Source: Rhodospirillales bacterium (GTDB lineage Bacteria > Pseudomonadota > Alphaproteobacteria > Acetobacterales > Acetobacteraceae). From it: a stretch of 5,790 nucleotides of DNA. Below, piece by piece: positions 1-5,790 of the stretch. The translations under genes and the position numbers were made by a program. Position 1 is the stretch's first letter. Each line of letters starts with the position of its first letter. Below the pieces are notes generated by a model, which saw nothing but the letters and a program-made list of their open reading frames with translations, had not been told where the DNA came from and ran no database searches. The DNA is taken from assembly GCA_018971905.1 (NCBI GenBank), contig JAGWZS010000125.1:1-5790 (forward strand), in the 5' to 3' direction.

Positions 1-1161
1 GCCCCGTTTTTTGCCTTTGTGGCGAATCTGGTGGCTGACGATGGCGGGGCGGCGATTGTTGCGGGCAATGAGCGCGTGCTGCGCGCCCGGCTTGCCGATG
101 CGCGGCATTTCTGGGCGCTGGATTTGAAGACGCCGTTGGATGCGTTGCTGCCAAAGCTGGAAAAAATCACCTTCCATGCGAAGATTGGCACACAGCGCCA
201 GCGCGCGGACCGGATCGCGGATCTGGCGGAGGAGATTGCCTCCGCCTTGGGAAGCTCCGCCGAGGAAGCCGGGCAGGCCGCGGTGGCGGGGTTGCTGGCA
301 AAGGCCGACCTCGTGACCGGCATGGTGGGCGAGTTTCCGGAATTGCAGGGCATTATGGGCGGCTATTATGCCGCGCGCGGGCGCGGGCCTGTTATTGGCG
401 GGGCGATTTTCACCCATTACCAGCCGAAGGGTCCGTCTGACGCTGTGCCCAGGGGCATTGTGCCGGTTGCCGTGGCGCTGGCGGACAAGCTGGACACGTT
501 GCGGGAATTTTTTGCGGCTGGTGAAAAACCCACAGGCTCGGGTGATCCGTTCGCGCTGCGCCGCGCTGCGCTGGGTGTCATCCGCATTGTGCTGGAAAAC
601 AATCTGCGCCTGCATCTGCTGCCACTCACCAAGGGCGACAAGGAATTGTTCGGCTTTATCATCGAGCGGCTGCGGGTGAAGCTTCGCGGCGAGGGCAAAC
701 GGTTCGATGTTTTGGATGCCGTGCTGGCTACGGGCGAGGACGACGATCTGGTGCGGCTGATGAAGCGTGTCGAGGCGCTGTCCGTCATGCTGGGTACGGA
801 AGATGGCAGGAATCTTCTTGCGGCTTATAAACGCGCCGCGAATATTCTGCGTATCGAAAACGCCAAGGACGGCCCGCATACGCCTGATCCTGTATTGGGG
901 CCATTGCCGGAAAAGGCCGAGGAGGAGCTGCGCGATGGTTTGCAGTTCGTACTAAGCGAGACAGTTCCAGCTTTTGAAGCTGAGAATTACCCATTGGCGA
1001 TTGCCGGGCTTGCCAAGTTACGAAGTCTCATCGACGCATTTTTTGAAAACGTTACGGTCAACGCAGACTCGCCGGAATTGCGCCGCAATCGTTTGCGATT
1101 GCTCGCGCGCTTCACGCAGGCGGTCAACCAAGTGGCGGAGTTTTCGCGCATAGAGGGTTGA
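1..1161 (+). CDS. glyS: Glycyl-tRNA synthetase beta subunit, C-terminal part (5' end outside window)
   Basis: The reading frame is open from base 1, so this is the last ~386 residues of a protein usually near 680-700 residues. The beta subunit pairs with GlyQ (alpha) in the cytoplasmic tetramer that charges tRNA-Gly with glycine using ATP; the beta chain carries the tRNA-recognition part. Visible family blocks, in order: NERVLRARLADAR (from base 67), LPKLEKITFHAKIGTQ (about 148-198), GEFPELQGIMGGYYA (from 328, in the HD-like region), GEKPTGSGDPFALRRAALG (from 523), and the DALR-type anticodon-binding tail ending VTVNADSPELRRNRLRLLARF (from 1051). A GTG at base 19 is an internal valine, not a start, because the family sequence continues upstream of it. 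The stop TGA at 1159-1161 overlaps the ribosome binding site of ppdK, so the two are probably co-transcribed. Bases ~940-1110 use AT-richer codons than the rest. Identification is firm. Confidence 0.96.
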   Translation, partial: APFFAFVANLVADDGGAAIVAGNERVLRARLADARHFWALDLKTPLDALLPKLEKITFHAKIGTQRQRADRIADLAEEIASALGSSAEEAGQAAVAGLLAKADLVTGMVGEFPELQGIMGGYYAARGRGPVIGGAIFTHYQPKGPSDAVPRGIVPVAVALADKLDTLREFFAAGEKPTGSGDPFALRRAALGVIRIVLENNLRLHLLPLTKGDKELFGFIIERLRVKLRGEGKRFDVLDAVLATGEDDDLVRLMKRVEALSVMLGTEDGRNLLAAYKRAANILRIENAKDGPHTPDPVLGPLPEKAEEELRDGLQFVLSETVPAFEAENYPLAIAGLAKLRSLIDAFFENVTVNADSPELRRNRLRLLARFTQAVNQVAEFSRIEG

Positions 1162-1167
1162 GGAGAG
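1161..1167 (+). promoter_or_regulatory. Ribosome binding site of ppdK
   Basis: AGGAGAG begins on the last base of the glyS stop codon. Its AGGAG core lies 9 bases before the ATG at 1175, an ideal spacing, and this fixes the ppdK start. The overlap with the glyS stop suggests translation of ppdK from a glyS-ppdK transcript, possibly by ribosomes that have just terminated; that coupling is inference. Confidence 0.8.
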
Positions 1168-1174
1168 CAAGGTC

Positions 1175-3847
1175 ATGACCAAGTGGGTGTATAATTTCGG
1201 CGCTGGGATGAATGACGGAAACGCCTCGCTACGTAATCTGCTGGGCGGCAAGGGCGCCAATCTGGCGGAGATGGCGAGCATCGATTTGCCCGTGCCACCC
1301 GGCTTCACCATCACCACTGAAGTCTGCACCGCTTATTACGAAAATGACCATAACTACCCCGTCGCGCTGAAGGCCCAGGTGGATGCAGCACTTGCCCGCA
1401 TAGAGCAGGCGGTGGACCGCAAGTTTGGCGACAAGAACAAGCCGCTGCTGGTTTCGGTGCGCTCCGGCGCGCGGGTTTCCATGCCGGGCATGATGGACAC
1501 GGTGCTGAACCTTGGCCTGAACGACGAGACCGTGCGGGGGCTTGCCGCCGCGTCCGGCGATGAGCGCTTCGCCTGGGACAGCTACCGCCGCTTCATCCAG
1601 ATGTATGGCTCGGTGGTGCTGGGGGTGGAGCATCACCGCTTCGAGGAAATCATCGAGCAGGTGAAGCTCGATGCCGACGTGACCGAGGATACAGCACTCT
1701 CCCCCGCGCAGTGGCGTGAGGTGGTGGAAGGCTACAAGAAGATGGTGCAGGAGGAGCTGAGCAAGCCCTTCCCGCAGAATCCGCAGGACCAGCTTTGGGG
1801 CGCCATTGGCGCCGTTTTTGGCTCTTGGATGAACCCGCGCGCCAATGTGTATCGCCGCCTGCATGATATTCCGGCCGATTGGGGCACGGCGGTGAATGTG
1901 CAGGCCATGGTGTTCGGCAATATGGGCGATGACTGCGCCACCGGCGTGTGCTTCACCCGCGACCCTTCCACCGGGTTGAACGAATTTTATGGCGAGTATC
2001 TGGTGAACGCCCAGGGCGAGGACGTGGTGGCGGGCATCCGCACCCCGCGCCCGCTCTCCAAGGCTTATGCGAAGCCGGGCGAGATTTCGATGGAAGAGGC
2101 GCTGCCCGAGGTATACGCCGATTTGCGCAAGGTGCGGGATATTCTGGAAAAACACTACCAGGATATGCAGGATATCGAATTCACCGTGCAGCGCGGCAAG
2201 CTCTATATGCTGCAAACACGCGCGGGCAAACGCACGGCTGAGGCGTCTTTGCGCATTGCCGTGGAGATGGCGAATGAAGGGCTGATCGACCGCAAAACCG
2301 CCGTGATGCGGGTGAACCCGGCGGGGCTGGACCAGCTTTTGCACCCCACACTGGACCCTAAGGCGGAGAAGAATTTATTCTCCAAGGGCCTGCCCGCCTC
2401 GCCGGGGGCGGCGTGCGGAATTGTGGTGTTCTCGGCCGATGAGGCGGAGATGCGCGCGCAAAAAGGTGAGTCAGTGATTCTGGTGCGGATCGAGACCAGC
2501 CCTGAAGATATTCACGGTATGCATGCTGCCCGGGGTATTCTTACCACCCGCGGCGGCATGACCAGCCACGCCGCCGTGGTGGCGCGCGGCATGGGCCGGC
2601 CTTGTGTGGCCGGTGCTGGCGGGATTCTGGTTGATTACGGCGCGCAGACGCTCTCCGCCGGTGGTGTCAGCTTACGCGCGGGGGATATTCTGACCCTCGA
2701 TGGTTCCACCGGCGAGGTGTTTGCCGGTACGGTGAAAATGGTCGAGCCGCGGCTTTCTGGCGATTTTGGCACGTTGATGGAATGGGCGGATGCAGTGCGC
2801 CGGCTGAAGATTCGCGCCAATGCGGAAACCCCGCTGGATGCGCAAACCGCGCGTAAATTTGGCGCGGAGGGAATCGGGCTTTGCCGCACCGAGCATATGT
2901 TTTTCGACGCCGAGCGTATTGGCGCGGTGCGGCAGATGATCATGGCCAAGGATGAAGCCGGGCGCCGCGCGGCGCTGGCCAAGCTGCTGCCTTTCCAGCG
3001 GCAGGATTTCATCTCGCTGTTCAGGATCATGGAAGGGCTGCCGGTGACGATCCGGCTGCTGGACCCGCCGCTGCATGAGTTCCTGCCGCATGGCGAGGCG
3101 GAGCTGGCCGAGGTGGCTGCCGCGCTGGGCATGGATGGAGCCGCGATGCGCCAGCGTGCGGCCGAACTGGCCGAGACCAACCCGATGCTTGGCCATCGCG
3201 GTTGCCGCCTGGGTATCAGCTATCCGGAAATTTACGAGATGCAGGCCCGGGCGATCTTCGAGGCGGCCATCGAGGTTTCCAAGACTGCCAAGGCGCCGGT
3301 GCCGGAGATCATGATTCCGTTGATCGGCACCCGGAAAGAGCTGGACATTACCCGCGCCCAGGTGGACGCTACCGCGAAAGCCGTGTTCGCGGAAACCGGC
3401 CAGAGCATCGACTACTCCGTCGGCACGATGATCGAACTGCCGCGCGCGGCGCTGGTGGCCGATGAGATTGCCGGGGCGGCGGATTTCTTCTCCTTCGGCA
3501 CGAATGATCTCACGCAGACCGTGTTCGGACTTTCACGCGACGACGCCGGCAAGTTCCTGCCGACTTATGTGGAGAAGGCGATATTGCCGAAGGACCCGTT
3601 CGTGACCATCGACGTGGAAGGCGTGGGCGAGCTGGTGAGAATCGCGGCCGGGAAGGGGCGCGCGGTAAAGCCGAAGCTGAAGCTTGGCATTTGCGGCGAG
3701 CATGGCGGCGACCCGGCATCCATCAGCTTTTGTGAGACGGTGGGGCTGGATTATGTTTCCTGCTCACCCTACCGCGTGCCGGTGGCGCGGCTGGCGGCGG
3801 CGCAGGCGGCGATTGAGAGCAGGGAAACTCATTTCCGCGATAAATAG
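1175..3847 (+). CDS. ppdK: Pyruvate, phosphate dikinase
   Basis: A complete 890-residue protein, the normal length for bacterial PPDK. The family catalyses pyruvate + ATP + Pi = phosphoenolpyruvate + AMP + PPi in the cytoplasm, serving gluconeogenesis or PPi-dependent glycolysis. The three-part architecture is clear. The N-terminal ATP-grasp domain has GGKG (24-27, K26), SVRSGARVSMPGMMDT with R96, DIEF with E335, and LQTR with Q347. The swivelling phosphohistidine domain has GGMTSHAAVVARG with catalytic H465. The C-terminal PEP/pyruvate barrel has GLCRTEH (R571), IRLLDPPLHEFLP (R627), MIELPRAA (E754), GTNDLTQ (N777, D778) and GICGEHGGDP with catalytic C840. These match the residues known from the Clostridium symbiosum enzyme with a near-constant offset, so the enzyme is probably active. 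T463, two residues before H465, is the position phosphorylated by PPDK regulatory proteins in other organisms. The TSH and CGEHGGDP motifs and the length exclude PEP synthase and PTS enzyme I. Confidence 0.98.
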   Translation: MTKWVYNFGAGMNDGNASLRNLLGGKGANLAEMASIDLPVPPGFTITTEVCTAYYENDHNYPVALKAQVDAALARIEQAVDRKFGDKNKPLLVSVRSGARVSMPGMMDTVLNLGLNDETVRGLAAASGDERFAWDSYRRFIQMYGSVVLGVEHHRFEEIIEQVKLDADVTEDTALSPAQWREVVEGYKKMVQEELSKPFPQNPQDQLWGAIGAVFGSWMNPRANVYRRLHDIPADWGTAVNVQAMVFGNMGDDCATGVCFTRDPSTGLNEFYGEYLVNAQGEDVVAGIRTPRPLSKAYAKPGEISMEEALPEVYADLRKVRDILEKHYQDMQDIEFTVQRGKLYMLQTRAGKRTAEASLRIAVEMANEGLIDRKTAVMRVNPAGLDQLLHPTLDPKAEKNLFSKGLPASPGAACGIVVFSADEAEMRAQKGESVILVRIETSPEDIHGMHAARGILTTRGGMTSHAAVVARGMGRPCVAGAGGILVDYGAQTLSAGGVSLRAGDILTLDGSTGEVFAGTVKMVEPRLSGDFGTLMEWADAVRRLKIRANAETPLDAQTARKFGAEGIGLCRTEHMFFDAERIGAVRQMIMAKDEAGRRAALAKLLPFQRQDFISLFRIMEGLPVTIRLLDPPLHEFLPHGEAELAEVAAALGMDGAAMRQRAAELAETNPMLGHRGCRLGISYPEIYEMQARAIFEAAIEVSKTAKAPVPEIMIPLIGTRKELDITRAQVDATAKAVFAETGQSIDYSVGTMIELPRAALVADEIAGAADFFSFGTNDLTQTVFGLSRDDAGKFLPTYVEKAILPKDPFVTIDVEGVGELVRIAAGKGRAVKPKLKLGICGEHGGDPASISFCETVGLDYVSCSPYRVPVARLAAAQAAIESRETHFRDK

Positions 3848-3865
3848 TCGCGGCTGGGCGTGTTG

Positions 3866-4456
3866 CTATGTGCCGGCCGCCGCTTTTCCATCCAGCGACG
3901 GTACGTGGCAGCCAGGTAGAATCTGGCCGTTGAATTTTGGCCAGACCTGGGTTTCGCCCAAAATCGGTAGGCCGATATAGCCATGCAGGTCCAGGTTGCC
4001 GGCAGCGTCGAATTTTACCATGGTGCGGTAAACATTGCCGTTGCGCGGGTCTTGCAGCGCGCCCTTCCAGCGTTTGGTGCCATCGTCCGCCGGGGGAGCG
4101 GGAGCCACGCGCAGCATCAGAAACCCGCATTGCGGCTGGCCGCGCCAGTCGGTGGGCATTGTGTCGCCAGGGTGGCTTAACGCAATGCCCGCGATGAAAC
4201 CGCACAGATCATCGCCGCAGGGGGCGATTTGCAGCACGATCTCCCGGCCGGAGGATACCCAATAGCCTGATTTGAAGGGTTTTGCCTGAGCGGAAGCGGC
4301 AGCCGCGGCGCCAGCCAGCAAAAAGCCAGCCAGCAGCCACGGGCGCGTAGAATCAAAATCTCCCAGACGGTGCCGCTTGTTGAGGCTTGCCGTCCTGAAT
4401 TTCTTAACAAGCCTGGACGTGAGCGCGGCAGCATTAATGTGTAACAAGAGTGTCAT
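3866..4456 (-). CDS. Secreted DUF2147-family protein, function unknown
   Basis: From the ATG at 4456 this is 196 residues; a TTG at 4474 would add six. The C-terminal ~138 residues carry the DUF2147 pattern: SGYW, IVLQIAPCGDDLCG, PQCGFLML, W-G-ALQDPRNGNVYR, then LDLHGYIGLPILGETQVW. No biochemical role is established for this family. A hydrophobic stretch, PWLLAGFLLAGAAAAASAQA (about residues 39-58 from the ATG), looks like a Sec signal peptide cleaved after AQA, which would place the mature domain in the periplasm or outside. The mature part has exactly four cysteines, compatible with two disulfides. Oddly, the signal core is preceded by ~38 residues with poor Shine-Dalgarno support and AT-richer DNA, so the annotated N-terminus is doubtful. 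The only in-frame ATG/GTG/TTG codons are at 4474, 4456 and 4447. The gene lies downstream of gloB in the same direction and converges on ppdK with 18 bases between. The family call is good; the start is poor. Confidence 0.85.
   Translation of the reverse strand: MTLLLHINAAALTSRLVKKFRTASLNKRHRLGDFDSTRPWLLAGFLLAGAAAAASAQAKPFKSGYWVSSGREIVLQIAPCGDDLCGFIAGIALSHPGDTMPTDWRGQPQCGFLMLRVAPAPPADDGTKRWKGALQDPRNGNVYRTMVKFDAAGNLDLHGYIGLPILGETQVWPKFNGQILPGCHVPSLDGKAAAGT
4310..4335 (-). repeat. In-frame 15-base tandem repeat in the signal peptide region
   Basis: Two copies of an 11-base word, TGCTGGCTGGC on the minus strand, are separated by TTTT, giving a period of exactly 15 bases. On the protein they encode LLAG-F-LLAG in the hydrophobic core of the DUF2147 signal peptide. 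Because the period is five codons, gain or loss of a unit would keep the frame. It may be a replication-slippage duplication or simply low-complexity hydrophobic coding. Confidence 0.6.
4383..4414. repeat. Short inverted repeat in the 5' part of the DUF2147 ORF
   Basis: AGGCTTG (4383-4389) and CAAGCCT (4408-4414) are perfect 7-base inverted arms around an 18-base AT-rich centre. No T-run follows on either strand, so it does not read as a terminator. If the DUF2147 gene really starts further downstream, the repeat would lie in its leader or promoter and could be an operator-like site. A chance occurrence is also possible. Confidence 0.3.
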
Positions 4457-4472
4457 TTCCGGGTATTGTGGC

Positions 4473-4498
4473 AAAAAAGCAGCACCAGAGCGGTGGCT
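4473..4498 (-). terminator. Possible intrinsic terminator directly after gloB
   Basis: On the minus strand, starting at the last base of the gloB stop codon, AGC-(C)-ACC pairs with GGTGCT around the loop GCTCT. This gives a six-pair stem with one bulged C. Two bases (GC) and a run of six T (4478-4473) follow. The stem is short and only moderately GC-rich, so efficiency may be partial. It sits exactly where a gloB terminator would be expected, and its T-run covers the alternative TTG start of the downstream gene. Confidence 0.45.
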
Positions 4499-5223
4499 CA
4501 GGCGTTGTCTTTTGCCGTGCGGATCCGCGCGAACGATTGCGCATCCCTGGCGCGGATGAACGGGTTGGTGGCGCGCTCCAGGCCGAGGCTCACCGGCAGC
4601 GTGGGCAGGCCCTGCCCGCGCATCACCTGCACCTGCACGGCGCGCCGCCGCAAGGCCTCGTTCTGGGGCTCCACGGTGAGGGCGAAGCGGGCGTTGGAGG
4701 AGGTGTATTCATGCCCGGCGCAAACCTGCGTTTCGTCTGGCAGGTCACCATATTTGGCGATCGAATTGAACATCTGCTCGGCGCTGCCTTCAAACAGCCG
4801 GCCGCAGCCGAGGCTGAACAGCGTGTCACCCGGAAGCAGGATGTTGCCGTCGGCGATGTAATAGGAAATATGGCCCAAGGTGTGGCCAGGCGTTTCGATC
4901 ACGCGCAGCCGGGCATTGCCGAACTCCACCAGTGAGCCTTCATGCACCGGGATATCCAGCGGGGGCAGGCGGTGTGCGTCTGCCTGGTTGCCGACAATAG
5001 TGGGGTGGTACATGTCCACCAGCCCTGCCACGCCGCCAATATGGTCGTCGTGGTGGTGGGTCAGGAAGATGAAATCCAGACCCAGGCCAAGCCGTTCCAG
5101 CACCGCGATGGCGGGTGCGGCCTCAGCGGGGTCGACAATGCCGGTTTTGCCGGTGGCGGAGTCGATCAGCAGCCAGGCGTAATTATCGGACAGCATGGGG
5201 ATGGCTTGGGCGGTGACGGTCAT
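4498..5223 (-). CDS. gloB: Hydroxyacylglutathione hydrolase (glyoxalase II)
   Basis: A complete 241-residue metallo-beta-lactamase-fold hydrolase, close to the ~250 residues usual for GloB. The family hydrolyses S-D-lactoylglutathione to D-lactate and glutathione, the second step of methylglyoxal detoxification after GloA. The dinuclear metal site is intact: THHHDDHIGG with H56, H58, D60 and H61, then H114 in TPGHTLGH, bridging D133 in PGDTLFSLGCGR, and H171 in AGHEYT. The C-terminal glutathione-binding part is present, ending in NPFIR (220-224). That tail and the N-terminal IPMLSDNYAWLL block separate it from generic MBL-fold hydrolases and from persulfide dioxygenase (ETHE1). The ATG at 5223 is preceded by AAGGAG (5241-5236) 12 bases upstream, slightly far, with purine-rich GAGAGAAAGAG between. 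It is divergent from the methyltransferase-like gene and upstream of the DUF2147 gene. No signal peptide is seen, so it is cytoplasmic. Confidence 0.96.
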   Translation of the reverse strand: MTVTAQAIPMLSDNYAWLLIDSATGKTGIVDPAEAAPAIAVLERLGLGLDFIFLTHHHDDHIGGVAGLVDMYHPTIVGNQADAHRLPPLDIPVHEGSLVEFGNARLRVIETPGHTLGHISYYIADGNILLPGDTLFSLGCGRLFEGSAEQMFNSIAKYGDLPDETQVCAGHEYTSSNARFALTVEPQNEALRRRAVQVQVMRGQGLPTLPVSLGLERATNPFIRARDAQSFARIRTAKDNA

Positions 5224-5266
5224 CTCTTTCTCTCGCTCCTTGGGTTCGCTGCGTTATATAGGGGCA
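5224..5266. promoter_or_regulatory. Compact divergent promoter region between gloB and the methyltransferase-like gene
   Basis: Only 43 bases separate the gloB ATG (5223) from the first ATG of the opposite gene (5267). They hold the gloB Shine-Dalgarno (5236-5241) and one AT-rich box, TATATA at 5255-5260, which reads the same on both strands and could be a -10 element either way. I find no convincing -35 partner for either direction, and any gloB -35 would fall inside the methyltransferase-like coding sequence. The assignment rests on position and base composition. Confidence 0.4.
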
Positions 5267-5790
5267 ATGGCGATGGATGCGCGAGATGCTGCAGGATTTT
5301 ATGCAACGCCGCTGGGGCGGCATGCGGCCGCGGCGCTGCGGCGCAAGCTGAGCAGGCTTTGGCCGCGCATGGCGGGGCTTTCGGTGCTTGGCATCGGCCA
5401 TGCCGGGCCTTGCCTGCATTTATGGCGTGAGGACGCGCGCTGTGTTGCGGTTTCGCCCGCTTACATGGGGGCAGCACCCTGGCCGGCCGGCCGGCCGGGG
5501 CTTTCCTGCCTGGCGGAAGAAGAGGCGCTGCCGTTTCCGGATCTGTCTTTCGACCGGGTTTTGCTCGTGCACGGGCTGGAGCAGGCGGAAAACGCCCGCC
5601 GGGCGCTGCGGGAGGTCTGGCGGGTGCTGAAGGATGACGGGCGGCTGATCGTGATGGCCCCCAACCGGCGCGGGCTGTGGGCCTATGCGGAAAGCACGCC
5701 ATTTGGGCATGGCCAGCCTTATTCAGAAGGCCAGTTGGCGCGGCTGCTTGGCGGCCTGTTTTTTCAGGTGGAGGCGCAGAGCAGCGCGCT
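5267..5790 (+). CDS. Methyltransferase-like protein (class I SAM fold), N-terminal part; 3' end outside window
   Basis: The frame is open from ATG 5267 to the window end, 174 complete codons. It begins MAMDARDAAGFYATPLGRH. A second ATG at 5273 has GGGG (5261-5264) 8 bases upstream and is an equally good start, while 5267 would suit a leaderless message. The core resembles Methyltransf_11: LSVLGIGHAGP (38-48) at the motif I place, ALPFPDLSFDRVLLVHGLEQ, then ALREVWRVLKDDGRLIVMAPN, the usual beta-4/alpha/beta-5 block. A distinctive PNRRGLWAYAESTPFGHGQPYS segment follows. From memory, this matches an uncharacterised alphaproteobacterial family often found beside gloB. Motif I lacks the usual acidic residue and GxGxG glycines, and the beta-2 end (CVAVSPAY) lacks the acidic residue that normally binds the SAM ribose. 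Catalysis is therefore uncertain and the substrate unknown. Class assignment is good; activity is not shown. Confidence 0.85.
   Translation, partial: MAMDARDAAGFYATPLGRHAAAALRRKLSRLWPRMAGLSVLGIGHAGPCLHLWREDARCVAVSPAYMGAAPWPAGRPGLSCLAEEEALPFPDLSFDRVLLVHGLEQAENARRALREVWRVLKDDGRLIVMAPNRRGLWAYAESTPFGHGQPYSEGQLARLLGGLFFQVEAQSSA
5481..5496 (+). repeat. Four tandem GGCC units in the methyltransferase-like gene
   Basis: GGCC occurs four times without interruption, then GGGG. It encodes part of PWPAGRPG. The unit length is not a multiple of three, so loss or gain of one unit would shift the frame. It is also fully self-complementary. It is short enough to be a by-product of high GC content. Confidence 0.7.

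Noticed and set aside
1229..2344. Long (371-codon) open frame on the minus strand inside ppdK
   Set aside because: It lies wholly antisense to a fully conserved PPDK, is rich in H, R, A and L as expected from the complement of GC-rich codons, and shows no recognisable domain or proper start region.
2635..3196. Two overlapping minus-strand open frames (174 and 181 codons) inside ppdK
   Set aside because: Serine/arginine-rich or low-information shadow translations of the PPDK C-terminal domain; they overlap one another and have no ribosome binding site or family features.
3850..3887. GCGGC ... GCCGC followed by TTTT after ppdK as a possible plus-strand terminator
   Set aside because: Only five base pairs, a loop of about 24 bases and just four T; it also lies partly within the DUF2147 coding end. 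Too weak to annotate.
4177..4434. Alternative minus-strand frame across the DUF2147 signal peptide as evidence of a frameshift
   Set aside because: A GGGAG lies near 4362 but the frame it would serve gives no signal peptide and no DUF2147 match; the hydrophobic core and domain are continuous in the chosen frame.
4450..4935. Plus-strand open frame (161 codons) opposite gloB
   Set aside because: It is the antisense of conserved GloB sequence with composition typical of a shadow frame; the GloB metal ligands identify the real strand.
5220..5702. Minus-strand open frame (160 codons) opposite the methyltransferase-like gene
   Set aside because: Proline/arginine/alanine-rich shadow frame; it overlaps the gloB start and the divergent promoter region, whereas the plus-strand frame shows methyltransferase blocks.

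Overview
This window looks like an ordinary chromosomal housekeeping segment from an alphaproteobacterium. The GC content is high (about 60% or a little more by eye, not computed) and third codon positions are strongly G/C. The two-chain (beta) type of glycyl-tRNA synthetase, the glyS-ppdK gene pair, a glutathione-dependent glyoxalase II and the style of the methyltransferase all fit that class. Rhodospirillales/Acetobacterales is my best guess, but it is an inference from gene style and not a database result.

Layout. Positions 1-1161 (+) hold the 3' part of glyS, the glycyl-tRNA synthetase beta subunit. After a 13-base gap containing the ribosome binding site, a complete pyruvate phosphate dikinase gene (ppdK, 1175-3847, +) follows with every catalytic residue I looked for in place. 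An 18-base convergent gap then separates ppdK from two minus-strand genes: a secreted DUF2147-family protein (3866-4456) and, upstream of it, a complete hydroxyacylglutathione hydrolase (gloB, 4498-5223). gloB diverges, across only 43-49 bases, from a plus-strand methyltransferase-like gene that runs off the right end (5267-5790+).

Functions. glyS supplies glycyl-tRNA. PPDK interconverts pyruvate and phosphoenolpyruvate. GloB completes methylglyoxal detoxification by hydrolysing S-lactoylglutathione. The DUF2147 and methyltransferase-like proteins have no assigned substrate. The genes do not form a single pathway. glyS-ppdK is probably one transcription unit. gloB and DUF2147 point the same way but may be separated by a small intrinsic terminator.

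I see no mobile element, CRISPR array, RNA gene, phage gene, toxin-antitoxin or defence locus, and no evidence of an undescribed system. No gene-free stretch longer than 300 bases exists. The points worth a second look are modest: the uncertain start of the DUF2147 gene, the compact divergent promoter region, the degenerate cofactor motif of the methyltransferase-like protein, and a few short repeats.
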